The notes beneath the pieces were generated by a model, which saw only the letters and a list, made by a program, of their open reading frames with translations, had not been told where the DNA came from and did no database searches. Below, in pieces: positions 1 through 7,734 of a stretch of 28,704 bases of DNA. Each line of letters starts with the position of its first letter. Position 1 is the first letter of the stretch. Source of the stretch: Candidatus Latescibacterota bacterium. GTDB lineage: Bacteria; Latescibacterota; UBA2968; UBA8231. The DNA lies in assembly GCA_022827165.1 (NCBI GenBank), contig JAJDTN010000188.1, positions 1 through 28,704 on the forward strand, in the 5' to 3' direction. The position numbers and the translations under genes are program-made.

Positions 1-129
1 CTCAACCCGGAGGTCCTGTGGGGGCTGACCGGAGCCCAGGTCTTCAGTCTCGTCATGGCTGCGGCGGGAGTCGGAGTCGGGATCCGCCTCCTGCGCCGAC
101 CGGCGCCGGCCCCGGAGAAGGGCTCCTAG
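1..129 (+). CDS. lgt: C-terminal fragment, probable prolipoprotein diacylglyceryl transferase (Lgt)
   Basis: An open frame enters from the left edge and ends at TAG 127-129, giving the last 42 residues of a protein. The tail contains LTGAQVFSLVM followed by a glycine/valine-rich hydrophobic stretch and a basic end (IRLLRR). This resembles the last membrane helix of Lgt, where a 'LT.GQ.LSL.M' pattern precedes a final transmembrane segment and a cationic cytoplasmic tail. Lgt moves a diacylglyceryl group from phosphatidylglycerol onto the lipobox cysteine of prolipoproteins in the inner membrane. The catalytic region lies outside the window, so the call rests only on this short tail. The next gene starts 6 nt downstream, so the two are probably cotranscribed. 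Confidence 0.55.
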   Translation, partial: LNPEVLWGLTGAQVFSLVMAAAGVGVGIRLLRRPAPAPEKGS

Positions 130-135
130 CAGGCC

Positions 136-1563
136 TTGGGCGAGCGGCCCCGCCACAAGCGGGTCTCCACCTTCCGGAGCGCCGCCGACCTGCGCGCCCA
201 CTGCGCCGCCCTCGGCGTGCGCATCCCCTGCGACGACGAGGTCCTGGCGGCGCCGGGGTCCCCGCTGGCGCAGCCGATCGACGCCGGGTCCGGCCTGCGC
301 ATCGGGAACCGCTTCGCCATCCAGCCGATGGAGGGCTGGGACGGGACCGGCGACGGCCGGCCCACGGACCTCGTTCGGCAGCGCTGGCGCAACTTCGGGA
401 TCTCGGGGGCGAAGCTGATCTGGGGCGGCGAGGCCTGCGCCGTCTGCCCCGAGGGCCGGGCGAACCCGAACCAGCTGATCTGCTCGCAGGAGACGGCCGG
501 CGGCATCGCCGAGCTGCACGGCCTGCTCCGCAGCGCTCACCGGGAGCGGTTCGGTTCCGGTGAGGGCCTGGTGGCGGGCCTGCAGCTGACCCACTCCGGG
601 CGGTTCTGCCGGCCCTTCCGCAAGGACCGCCCCGAGCCGGTCAGCGACGACGAGCTCCATCGTCTGATCGAGCTCTACGTCTCCGGCGCCCGCGTCGCCG
701 GCGAGGCGGGGTTCGACTTCGTCGACGTCAAGCACTGCCACGGGTACCTGGGCCACGAGCTGCTGTCGGGCTTCACGCGACCCGGTGATTTCGGCGGCTC
801 CTTCGAGAACCGCACCCGCTTCCTGCGCGGGATCGTCGAGGGGATCCGCGCCGACCAGGGGGCCGGGGCGATCGCCATCGGCGTCAGGCTCTCGGCCTTC
901 GACTGGGTGCCCTTCCGGCCCGATCCGGGCGGCGCCGAGAGAGGCCGGCCGGGGCCGGGGATCCCCGAGCCCTACGAGGACCACCTGCCCTACCGCTACG
1001 GATTCGGCACCGACAGCGGTAACCCGGCGGCCGCCTGGGACCTGACCGAGACCTTCCGCTTCCTCGACCTGCTGCGGGACCTCGGCATCCGGCTGGTCAA
1101 CCTCTCCTGCGGCAGCCCGTACTACAATCCCCACATCCAGCGGCCGGCCCTCTTTCCTCCGTCAGACGGGTACCAGCCGCCGGAGGATCCCCTCGTGGGC
1201 GTGGCCCGCCAGCTGGCCATGGTCGGCGAGGTCAAGGCGCGCCACCCCGACATGGTGATCGTCGGCTCGGGGTACTCCTATCTGCAGGAATACCTGCCCC
1301 ATGCCGCCCAGGCCCTGGTGCGCGCCGGCGAGGTCGATCTGGCCGGCCTCGGGCGCATGGTGCTGGCCTATCCGGACCTGCCGGCGGACGTGCTCGGGGG
1401 GCGGCCCCTGGCGCGCAAGCGGATCTGCCGCACCTTCTCGGACTGCACCACGGCGCCCCGCAATGGCATGATCTCCGGGTGCTTCCCCCTCGACCCCCTA
1501 TACAAGGCCCTTCCCGAGGCGGCCGAGCTGAAGCGGATCAAGGCCTCGTCCGGAGCGGACTGA
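136..1563 (+). CDS. NADH:flavin oxidoreductase, Old Yellow Enzyme family
   Basis: The 475-residue protein has a (beta/alpha)8 flavin-barrel sequence typical of Old Yellow Enzyme. It shows [10 protein letters not shown] near residue 61 (start of the barrel, FMN contact), LTHSGRF near 151, [17 protein letters not shown] near 197 (the paired histidines that bind the substrate carbonyl), [12 protein letters not shown] near 219, and [13 protein letters not shown] near the end. Such enzymes use FMN and NAD(P)H to reduce activated C=C bonds; the substrate cannot be read from sequence. The last 50 residues carry three cysteines (ICRTFSDC and SGC), not the CxxCxxxC cluster motif of dienoyl-CoA reductases. 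The start is TTG with only a weak upstream GCAGG. The gene lies 6 nt after the preceding stop and 48 nt before a PIG-L deacetylase. Confidence 0.85.
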   Translation: MGERPRHKRVSTFRSAADLRAHCAALGVRIPCDDEVLAAPGSPLAQPIDAGSGLRIGNRFAIQPMEGWDGTGDGRPTDLVRQRWRNFGISGAKLIWGGEACAVCPEGRANPNQLICSQETAGGIAELHGLLRSAHRERFGSGEGLVAGLQLTHSGRFCRPFRKDRPEPVSDDELHRLIELYVSGARVAGEAGFDFVDVKHCHGYLGHELLSGFTRPGDFGGSFENRTRFLRGIVEGIRADQGAGAIAIGVRLSAFDWVPFRPDPGGAERGRPGPGIPEPYEDHLPYRYGFGTDSGNPAAAWDLTETFRFLDLLRDLGIRLVNLSCGSPYYNPHIQRPALFPPSDGYQPPEDPLVGVARQLAMVGEVKARHPDMVIVGSGYSYLQEYLPHAAQALVRAGEVDLAGLGRMVLAYPDLPADVLGGRPLARKRICRTFSDCTTAPRNGMISGCFPLDPLYKALPEAAELKRIKASSGAD

Positions 1564-1611
1564 AGCGGAGACCGCCGGGCGCGCCGCTTCCCATCGGGCC
1601 AGGAGATTCCC

Positions 1612-2529
1612 ATGCACGACGGCTGGTACGCGGAAGACACGACCCACGGTCCGGTGAGGATCGACACCTTCGACGAGTCGCGGCCCCACGAAGGCAAGGT
1701 CCTCGGCATCGTCCAGGCCCACGCCGACGACATGCCCCTCTACTCGGGCGGGCTGGTGGCCAAGCTGATCGCCGAGGGCTACAAGGCGTTCCTCATCCAG
1801 ACGACCAACGACGAGAAGTGCGGCCCCGGCACGATCGCCGACGCCATCAAGAGCAACGAGGTCGACGTGAGCGCCCTGGCCGACAGTCTCGGCATCGAGG
1901 ACGTCTTCAACCTCGGCTACCGCAACCACCGCCAGGAGGAGAATTCGATGCTGGAGCAGCGCTGCCGGCTGATCTTCCTCTTCCGCCACCTGCAGGTGGA
2001 CACGGTGATGAGCTTCCACCCGTGGGCCCGGTGGGAGGAGAACCCCGACCACTACGTGACGGGGCAGCTGGTGGAGTCGGCGTGCTGGATGGCGGCCTCG
2101 ACGAAGGACTACCCCGAGCAGGTGCAGGCCGGGATGAAGCCCCGCGGAGTGCGCGACAAGTACTACTGGGCCATGCGCCCCGGGTCGCCCTACAACCTGG
2201 TCACCGACATCGGCCCCTTCCTGGAGCTGAAGATCGAGTCCATGGCGGCCAACAAGTCCCAGGGGCCGGCCGGGTCCCACGGGCGCCGGCTGAGGGCGCG
2301 GCTGGCGGCGGAGGGAAGGAAGCTGCCGGCCCTGGGCGACGACGACGAGACCGCCGACCGCGAGTACATCCGGCTCTTCGGACTGGAGGAAAACCGGCGG
2401 ATGGCGGCGCCCTACGGCCTGGAATACGCCGAGTACCACTACTACTTCCCGCCGGGCGGCACCTTCCCCTGGCGCGACACCGGGCGGCAGGTCGAGGCCT
2501 ACGTGCGAGAGCACGCGGTCCGGCTCTGA
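1612..2529 (+). CDS. PIG-L/LmbE-family zinc deacetylase
   Basis: The 305-residue protein matches the PIG-L (LmbE-like) fold, a group of Zn-dependent N-deacetylases acting on N-acetylglucosaminyl compounds. The signature AHPDD appears as AHADD at residues 36-40, so the proline is alanine. H37 and D40 are the expected metal ligands and D39 the expected general base. The third ligand is H147 in PDHYVTG. SFHPWARW near 134 and a C-terminal tyrosine-rich EYHYYFPPGG follow. The ATG is preceded by AGGAG at 1601-1605 with a 6-nt gap, so the start is well supported. It lies 48 nt after the flavin oxidoreductase and faces ilvD, with only 12 nt between the two stop codons. The substrate is unknown; mycothiol-type or glycan deacetylation is known for the family, but nothing here points to either. 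Confidence 0.82.
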   Translation: MHDGWYAEDTTHGPVRIDTFDESRPHEGKVLGIVQAHADDMPLYSGGLVAKLIAEGYKAFLIQTTNDEKCGPGTIADAIKSNEVDVSALADSLGIEDVFNLGYRNHRQEENSMLEQRCRLIFLFRHLQVDTVMSFHPWARWEENPDHYVTGQLVESACWMAASTKDYPEQVQAGMKPRGVRDKYYWAMRPGSPYNLVTDIGPFLELKIESMAANKSQGPAGSHGRRLRARLAAEGRKLPALGDDDETADREYIRLFGLEENRRMAAPYGLEYAEYHYYFPPGGTFPWRDTGRQVEAYVREHAVRL

Positions 2530-2541
2530 GGCAGGTCCCGC

Positions 2542-4203
2542 TCAGCCGGTGACGGCCCCCGTGGAGGCGCTGGAGACGAGGCGCGCGTACTTGGCCATCA
2601 CCCCGCTCCGGTAGCGGGGTTCCGGCGCCGTCCACCGCGCCCGGCGGCGCTCCAGCTCCTCCGGGTCGAGGGCCGCGTCGACGCGGCGAGCCTCGGTGTC
2701 GATGGTGATCTCGTCGCCGTCGCGAATCAGCGCGATCGGCCCCCCGGAGGCCGCCTCCGGAGCGACGTGGCCGATCATCAGGCCGCGGGTGGCGCCCGAG
2801 AACCGGCCGTCGGTGAGCAGGGCCACCGTCTCCCCGAGGCCGGCGCCGACGATGGCGCCGGTGATCTGCAGCATCTCGCGCATGCCCGGGCCGCCGACGG
2901 GCCCCTCGTAGCGGATCACCACGACATCGCCATCCCTGATGTCGCCCCCTTCGATCCTCGGGAGCACGTCATCCTCGCGATCGAAGACGCGCGCCGGGCC
3001 GACGTGCCTGGAACGCTCGTACCCGGCGAGCTTCACCACGCACCCCTCCGGCGCCAGGTTCCCCCGCAGGACGACCAGTCCGCCGCTGGAGCGGATGGGA
3101 CGGTCGGCGGGGCGAACCACCTCCTGCCCCGGCGTCTCCCGGGCGAGGTCCGCCTCCTCGCCGATGGTGCGCCCGGTGACCGTGGGGCAGTCCTCGTTCA
3201 GGCAGCCCCGAGCCTTCAGCCGCTCGGCAACCAGGGCGACGCCCCCGGCCTCGTGCAGGTCGGAGGCGACGAAGAGCCCGCCCGGCTTGAGGCTGACCAT
3301 CAGCGGCGTGCGCCCGGAGATGCGCTGGAAGTCGTCCAGGTCCAGCTCGATGCCGTACTCGCGGGCGATGGCGAGGAAGTGCAGGACCCCGTTCGTCGAG
3401 CCGCCGGTGGTGGCGATCGAGGCGATGGCGTTCTCGATGGAAGGTCGGTTCACGACCTGCCGGGGGCGCAGGCCTCGCCGCACCAGGTCGACAGCCATCG
3501 CGCCGACCTCCACCGCCGCGCCCTCCTTGGCGGAGTCGGCAGCCGGGATCGATCCGGATCCCATGGGCGCCAGCCCCAGGATCTCCGTCGCCGTGGCCAT
3601 GGTGTTGGCCGTGAACTGGCCGCCGCAGGAGCCGGGGCCCGGGCAGGCGGCATCCTCGATCGCCTTGAGCTCGTCGGCGCTGATGCGGCCCCCGGCCTGG
3701 GCGCCGATCGCCTCGTACACGTCCTGGATCGTCAGGTCGGCGCCGCGGTGCTTCCCGGGCATGATCGAGCCGCCGTAGAACACGAGAGCCGGAAGGTCGA
3801 GGCGGCCCAGGGCGAGGATCGCTCCCGGAGTGGTCTTGTCGCATCCGGTCATGGCGACCACGCCGTCGAGCATGTGGCCGCGCGCCACCAGCTCGATGGA
3901 ATCGGCGATCACCTCGCGGCTCACGAGAGATGTCTTCATCCCCTCCGTGCCCATGGTGATGCCGTCGGAGACGACGACGGTGTTGAACTCCATCGGCGTG
4001 CCGCCGGCCTCGCGCACCCCCCGCTTCACGTGCTCCGCCAGGTCCCGCAGGTGGTAGTTGCAGGGGCCGATCTCGGTCCACGTGTTGGCGATGCCGATCA
4101 GCGGCCGGCCGAGGGCGTCGTCGTCGTAGCCGACGGCCTTGTACATGGCCCGCGCTCCGGCGCGGGAAGGCCCTTCGACCATGGTTCGGCTCGGCCGCAT
4201 CAT
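2542..4203 (-). CDS. ilvD: dihydroxy-acid dehydratase IlvD
   Basis: The 553-residue protein has the full length and motifs of IlvD, which dehydrates 2,3-dihydroxy-isovalerate and -methylvalerate in valine, isoleucine and CoA-precursor synthesis. Three cysteines expected to bind the Fe-S cluster are present: C48 in GPCNYH, C121 in TGCDKTTPG and C193 in GPGSCGGQFTANT. K123, next to the second, is the lysine carbamylated in studied homologues. Two ATG codons are adjacent (4203 and 4200). The AGGAGG on the coding strand (complement of 4207-4212) is 3 nt from the first and 6 nt from the second, so the second ATG is the better spaced start and the protein may be one residue shorter. A strong promoter lies about 90 nt upstream. 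No other branched-chain amino acid genes are adjacent. Confidence 0.96.
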   Translation of the reverse strand: MMRPSRTMVEGPSRAGARAMYKAVGYDDDALGRPLIGIANTWTEIGPCNYHLRDLAEHVKRGVREAGGTPMEFNTVVVSDGITMGTEGMKTSLVSREVIADSIELVARGHMLDGVVAMTGCDKTTPGAILALGRLDLPALVFYGGSIMPGKHRGADLTIQDVYEAIGAQAGGRISADELKAIEDAACPGPGSCGGQFTANTMATATEILGLAPMGSGSIPAADSAKEGAAVEVGAMAVDLVRRGLRPRQVVNRPSIENAIASIATTGGSTNGVLHFLAIAREYGIELDLDDFQRISGRTPLMVSLKPGGLFVASDLHEAGGVALVAERLKARGCLNEDCPTVTGRTIGEEADLARETPGQEVVRPADRPIRSSGGLVVLRGNLAPEGCVVKLAGYERSRHVGPARVFDREDDVLPRIEGGDIRDGDVVVIRYEGPVGGPGMREMLQITGAIVGAGLGETVALLTDGRFSGATRGLMIGHVAPEAASGGPIALIRDGDEITIDTEARRVDAALDPEELERRRARWTAPEPRYRSGVMAKYARLVSSASTGAVTG

Positions 4204-4262
4204 TCACCTCCTGTTTGGTACCGGGGGGTCGTCTCGATGTGCTCGGACAGATCGGAAGCCAT
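4200..4262 (-). CDS. possible 20-codon upstream ORF coupled to ilvD
   Basis: Between the ilvD promoter and ilvD there is an ATG at 4262-4260. It opens a 20-codon reading frame (starting MASDLSEHIE) that ends in TGA at 4202-4200, overlapping the first ilvD ATG as ATGA. Its ribosome site is poor: GGAG lies about 12 nt upstream. There is no run of Leu, Ile or Val codons, so it is not a classic attenuator peptide. It could provide translational coupling to ilvD or be chance. Only its position in the predicted leader and the ATGA overlap support it. Confidence 0.25.
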   Translation of the reverse strand: MASDLSEHIETTPRYQTGGE

Positions 4263-4295
4263 GGGCAGGGGCAACTCCGGGAGTGGGGTGAGGGC

Positions 4296-4325
4296 ATGAT
4301 AGCCGCACGCTTCGGAAGGGGTCAA
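4296..4325 (-). promoter_or_regulatory. sigma70-type promoter of ilvD
   Basis: On the minus strand TTGACC (complement of 4320-4325) is followed after 18 nt by TATCAT (complement of 4296-4301). Predicted transcription starts near 4289, leaving a leader of about 86 nt before ilvD. The spacing and both hexamers fit the consensus well. Confidence 0.7.
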
Positions 4326-4344
4326 CTCTGCGGTCCGGCCCGCC

Positions 4345-4373
4345 TTGCCGGGTCGTGAGGCGCCGTCTACCAT
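4345..4373 (+). promoter_or_regulatory. promoter of the DUF2231 gene
   Basis: TTGCCG at 4345-4350 is followed after 17 nt by TACCAT at 4368-4373. Transcription would begin near 4380, only about 2 nt before the most likely ATG at 4382, which suggests a leaderless or nearly leaderless mRNA. No Shine-Dalgarno sequence precedes that ATG, which is consistent. The hexamers are less ideal than those of ilvD. Confidence 0.45.
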
Positions 4374-4381
4374 CCCCCTCC

Positions 4382-4801
4382 ATGCCCCTGCATCCGATCG
4401 TCGTCCACTTCCCGATGGCCCTTCTCGCCTTCGGCTTCTGCCTCGACGTGGCCGGCCTGGTGGCTCGCCGGCCCTGGCACCGGCTCGGCTATGTGCTGCT
4501 CCTGGCCGGCACCGCGGGCGCCATGGCCGCGGTGGTAACCGGCAATCTCGCCGCCGCCGACTTCCGCGCTTCGGTGCACGCGGCGGCGATTCAGCAGCAC
4601 GAGGACTACGCCACCCTCGCCCTGCTGCTCTACCTGGCGTCGGCCCTGGGCCGGTTGCCGGGTGTCCTGCGCCCCGGGGATGCCGGCTTGGCGCCGGCCT
4701 GGCTGCTGGTGGGCGCCGTTGCCCTGGGGCTCCTCTTCGCCGCCGGCCTTCAGGGGGGAGCGCTGGTCTACGAGCGGGGGATCGGGGTCCGCAGGCCCTA
4801 G
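4382..4801 (+). CDS. small DUF2231-type integral membrane protein
   Basis: This 139-residue protein is almost entirely hydrophobic, with four predicted membrane helices. It starts with LHPIVVHFPMALLAFGF, the hallmark of the DUF2231 family ('HP..VHFPIAL'). The family has no firmly established function; many members sit with haem or redox membrane proteins. The conserved histidines H4 and H9 and the later HAAAIQQHEDYA stretch could be metal or haem ligands, which is inference. An in-frame GTG at 4355 would add nine residues. I prefer ATG 4382 because the family motif begins there and because the predicted transcription start lies about 2 nt before it. The stop shares a CTAG palindrome with the convergent rpiA stop. 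Confidence 0.75.
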   Translation: MPLHPIVVHFPMALLAFGFCLDVAGLVARRPWHRLGYVLLLAGTAGAMAAVVTGNLAAADFRASVHAAAIQQHEDYATLALLLYLASALGRLPGVLRPGDAGLAPAWLLVGAVALGLLFAAGLQGGALVYERGIGVRRP

Positions 4802-5487
4802 GCTTGGCGCTCCAGCACCTGGCACCGGCCGTGGTCGCCCACGACGACGGCGTCCACCAGGCCGATGAAAAACCCGTTCTCCACCACCCCGGGGATCGCG
4901 TTGACCTGGGGCTCCAGGCCGCCGGGGTCGGCGATGCCCTCGGTGAAGCGGCAGTCGAGGATGTAGTTGCCGTTGTCGGTCACGAAGGGCTGACCCTGCG
5001 GGTCCTGCCGCCGCTCGACCCGCGGACCCAGCTCCATCAGGCGCTGGCGGGCCAGGGTCCAGGCGAAGGGGACGACCTCCACCGGCAGGGGCGACCGCGT
5101 GCCGAGGCGCTCGACCCGCTTGGAGGCGTCGACGATGACGACCACCCGGGCGCTGGCGCCGGCGACGATCTTCTCGCGCAGCAGCGCGCCCCCGAGGCCC
5201 TTGATCAGGTCGAGGCGGGGATCGACCTCGTCGGCGCCGTCGATGGTCAGATCGATGGCCGGACAGTCCTCGAGGCTGCGGATGTCGAGACCGACCTGTT
5301 CCCCGAGTCGGGCCGAGGCCAGGGAGGTGGGCACGCACCGGATGTCGAGACCTTCCGACCGCGCCCGCTCGCCAAGGGCGCGGATAGCGAAGTCCGCCGT
5401 CGAGCCCGTCCCGAGGCCGACCACCATGCCGTCGACGACGTAGTCCACGGCCCGGCGGGCGGCCAGCTCCTTGTCGCGATCGGACAT
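4798..5487 (-). CDS. rpiA: ribose-5-phosphate isomerase A
   Basis: The 229-residue product has the usual RpiA length and motifs: GLGTGSTA near residue 25 (phosphate loop), TSLAS, DLTIDGADEVDP (catalytic acids) and KGLGGALLREKIVA (catalytic lysine and glutamate). VIVDASKRVERLG and a C-terminal DNGNYILDC follow. It interconverts ribose 5-phosphate and ribulose 5-phosphate in the pentose phosphate pathway. The ATG is preceded by GAGGGA on the coding strand (complement of 5491-5496 region). It is the last gene of a four-gene minus-strand operon, starting 8 nt after the GNAT stop. Its TAG overlaps the opposing DUF2231 TAG. Confidence 0.96.
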   Translation of the reverse strand: MSDRDKELAARRAVDYVVDGMVVGLGTGSTADFAIRALGERARSEGLDIRCVPTSLASARLGEQVGLDIRSLEDCPAIDLTIDGADEVDPRLDLIKGLGGALLREKIVAGASARVVVIVDASKRVERLGTRSPLPVEVVPFAWTLARQRLMELGPRVERRQDPQGQPFVTDNGNYILDCRFTEGIADPGGLEPQVNAIPGVVENGFFIGLVDAVVVGDHGRCQVLERQA

Positions 5488-5495
5488 CCCGTCCC

Positions 5496-5990
5496 TCAGA
5501 GGCGCATGACGTAGTGGATCTGGCGGGCCACTTCCCGGAACCCCACGTCCGGGTAGAAGCGGGCGCCGACCGGGTTCTGCTCCAGGGTCTCGATCCGGAC
5601 CGCCTCCATCCCCTCGGCGCGCAGGAACTCGATGGCGTGCTCCATCAGACGCCGGCCGATGCCGCGGCCCTGGTGGTCCGGGTGGACCGCCGTGTTCGGA
5701 ATGTGGCCGATCCGGGAGGCGCCGTCGATCCGCGTGGTGATGTACCCGAGGATCTCGCCGCCGTCCTCGTAGACGAAGACGCCGCGGCCGTTCTCCCCGG
5801 CCACGTCGGCGTCGATGTGGCGCAGCTTGCGGAACCGCCAGTCGCGGCCGCCCATGAGGCCGAACATCTGCTCGATGTTGCGGTCGATCGACACGCTTTC
5901 AAAGCAGATGGCGGTGATCTCCTTCAGGCGCTCCAGATCGGCGGATCGGTAGGGACGGATGCCGACTCCGGGTTCGGGGGCCGGAGTCAT
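5496..5990 (-). CDS. GNAT-family N-acetyltransferase
   Basis: The 164-residue protein is a single GNAT domain that transfers an acetyl group from acetyl-CoA to an amine. It opens with GIRPYRSADLERLKEI, typical of RimI-like enzymes. The acetyl-CoA loop is HPDHQGRGIGRRLM near residue 104 (Q/RxxGxG/A). NPVGARFYPDVGF, the usual C-terminal motif, follows. The acceptor cannot be predicted. The start is ATG at 5990-5988, which overlaps the stop of the upstream FGE-like gene as ATGA, so translation is probably coupled. Longer in-frame extensions upstream lie inside that gene in another frame and are rejected. Confidence 0.87.
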   Translation of the reverse strand: MTPAPEPGVGIRPYRSADLERLKEITAICFESVSIDRNIEQMFGLMGGRDWRFRKLRHIDADVAGENGRGVFVYEDGGEILGYITTRIDGASRIGHIPNTAVHPDHQGRGIGRRLMEHAIEFLRAEGMEAVRIETLEQNPVGARFYPDVGFREVARQIHYVMRL

Positions 5991-6622
5991 GGCCCGGCCG
6001 ACCGGCAGCAACGGAAGCCGATGAGGTCGAGGCTGTAGCTCTCGTCGAGGAGGCGGCCGTAGCGCGCGTCGGCGCGGGCGTAGTTGGCGCTGTGGAACCA
6101 GGACCCCCCGCGGACCACGCGCCATCCGCTCCCGGCGTCGTACCATCCGTCCGTCCACTCCCACACGTTGCCGATCATGTCGCGGACGCCGTAGTCGTTG
6201 CCGCAGCCGTCGTGGGCTCCGCTCGGGGCCGTTCCCCGGTCGCGCACCCAGGTCCCGTCGGCGCCGAGGAAGGGGGTGTTGCAGCGCTCCGGCTCGAAGT
6301 CGGGACCGTAGCCGTAGACGAAGTTCCTCGGGCCCCGGCAGGCCAGCTCCCACTCGCGCTCCGTGCACAGGCGGCGGCCCCGGGCGGCGCACAGATCCGA
6401 AGCCTCGCGCCAGGTGACGTCCACGCGGGGCAGCTCTCCCTCCACGTTGGGGTACTCGTAGCGGTCGATCCAGAAGTCGCCGACGCGGACCATCCCGGCC
6501 GAGGCGGCGGCCGTTCCGCCCTCCTCGGCCTGCAGCAGGACCGCCGGCAGGGCGGAAAGGAGCAGGGCCAGGGCGGACAGGGCGGCCCCGGCCCGGAGGT
6601 TCCCCCGGGGGGCCTGGCTCAC
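5987..6622 (-). CDS. secreted SUMF1/FGE-like domain protein without the catalytic cysteine pair
   Basis: The 211-residue protein starts at a GTG that overlaps the upstream stop as GTGA. Residues 8-34 form a basic-then-hydrophobic export signal. Residues 45-208 match the formylglycine-generating enzyme fold: RLCTEREWELACRG (84-97), GNVWEWTDGWY (151-161), VVRGGSWFH (169-177) and GFRCCR (202-207). In true sulfatase-activating FGE a copper-binding cysteine pair lies between the GGSW and GFR motifs. Here that stretch (HSANYARADARYG) has no cysteine. Sulfatase activation is therefore unlikely, and a binding or structural role outside the cytoplasm is more plausible. The six other cysteines could form disulfides. 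It is cotranslated with the CBM9-like gene upstream and the GNAT gene downstream. Confidence 0.82.
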   Translation of the reverse strand: MSQAPRGNLRAGAALSALALLLSALPAVLLQAEEGGTAAASAGMVRVGDFWIDRYEYPNVEGELPRVDVTWREASDLCAARGRRLCTEREWELACRGPRNFVYGYGPDFEPERCNTPFLGADGTWVRDRGTAPSGAHDGCGNDYGVRDMIGNVWEWTDGWYDAGSGWRVVRGGSWFHSANYARADARYGRLLDESYSLDLIGFRCCRSAGP

Positions 6623-7566
6623 GGCGCGAACTCCACCACGCCGAAGCGGGCGGGATGGTGGAAACCCCTCTGGAAGGTGGGGCTCCAGGCGGTGTACTCC
6701 GTCTCCTGGCGGTAGCGTTCTCCCAGGGGCTCGGACTCCGCCTCCAGCACCCGCATCTCCCCCTCGAGGCGGGAGCGCTCGCCGGGGTCGCCGTCGTCGC
6801 CAAGGGCTTCCAGCCTCTCGGTCAGCCGCGCCACGGCCTCTCCCAGCTCGCGCAGCCGGGCCCGGACGCCGGCGCCGGCGCCGCGCTCGATGCGGTAGAG
6901 GTTCAGCCGCCAGCGGTCGCCGACGCGCGGCTTTCCGCCCCCGGCGATGGTCGGCGCGAAGGCCGCCCACGGGATGGCGATCTCCACCGTCCATCCGCGA
7001 TCGACGTCGGTGCTGTCGTTCACCGTGCCCACCGCCTGAACGGCCGTCTCCAGCCCGAGGATGTCCCAGTCCTTGTCGGAGACCCACTCGGGGTGGATCC
7101 GGCCGATGTGGAGGTCGACGACGGCGTTGAGGGGATTGACCTCCAGCTCGAGGTAGTCGAGGCCGTCGCCGTCGGGATCGATGAAGACCTCGACGACCTC
7201 CTCCGACCACATGGGGTCGTCTTCCTCGGTGAAGAGGGCCCACATGTCGGCGTCGCGGCAGGCGTAGGCGACGTAGAGGGCCTCGTCGTCCCAGAGCATC
7301 CGCGCCCGCGTGGGATTGGCGATGCGCCCGTAGTCGTTGAGGATGCGGGTGAAGGCGTCGATCTGGGGCGCCGCGGCCCAGTCGAACTCGTCGAGACGGC
7401 CGTCGACGGAGATCTCTCCGCCGGCCTGGCGCACCATGTAGTGGGGGAGGGGGGACTCGCTGAAGACGCCGGACGGCTCCTCGGCGGCGGCGGCCTCCCG
7501 GGCCGCGAAGCTGGAGGCGATCAGGCTGGCGGCGAGGAACCCGGGCAAGGCACGTGGAAAGGACAC
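6619..7566 (-). CDS. secreted CBM9-like carbohydrate-binding protein with coiled-coil insertion
   Basis: Start GTG 7566-7564 is preceded by AAGGAG with a 5-nt gap and directly precedes an export signal (residues 1-28, ending AREAAAA). The mature part matches the family 9 carbohydrate-binding-module-like fold. It has ISVDGRLDEFDWAAA (52-66), the TRARMLWDDEALYVAYACRD strand pair (86-105), VEVFIDPDGDG (125-135), LELEVNPLNAVVDL (139-152) and WTVEIAIPWAAF (192-203). It ends with the family's closing WSPTFQRGFHHPARFG. Between RLNLYRIERG and that tail, residues about 230-288 are an acidic/basic heptad-like helix, probably a coiled coil, interrupting the domain. The protein is probably periplasmic or surface-exposed and may bind glycans. 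It heads the CBM9-FGE-GNAT-rpiA operon. A start farther upstream at 7641 lacks this context. Confidence 0.8.
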   Translation of the reverse strand: MSFPRALPGFLAASLIASSFAAREAAAAEEPSGVFSESPLPHYMVRQAGGEISVDGRLDEFDWAAAPQIDAFTRILNDYGRIANPTRARMLWDDEALYVAYACRDADMWALFTEEDDPMWSEEVVEVFIDPDGDGLDYLELEVNPLNAVVDLHIGRIHPEWVSDKDWDILGLETAVQAVGTVNDSTDVDRGWTVEIAIPWAAFAPTIAGGGKPRVGDRWRLNLYRIERGAGAGVRARLRELGEAVARLTERLEALGDDGDPGERSRLEGEMRVLEAESEPLGERYRQETEYTAWSPTFQRGFHHPARFGVVEFAP

Positions 7567-7734
7567 GGTCGCTCCTTGGGATGGGGAGATCCACTCCTGG
7601 TGGGTCGGCGGAAAGTTCGGCACGAGGCGGGGCATCGGCAACCGGCGCGGAGGGGATCCGGGATCGCCGCCGGAGGTCCTTCCAGCCCGGGAGGGGCTGC
7701 CGAGGATCGCCTCGCGGCGACTCCTGCAGGCGGG

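Noticed and set aside
2527..2544. Terminator between the PIG-L gene and ilvD
   Set aside because: Only 12 nt separate the two stops and no hairpin or T-run is visible.
2767..4299. Plus-strand 510-codon open frame antisense to ilvD
   Set aside because: It mirrors ilvD on the opposite strand and has no family match or ribosome site; ilvD has conserved catalytic residues.
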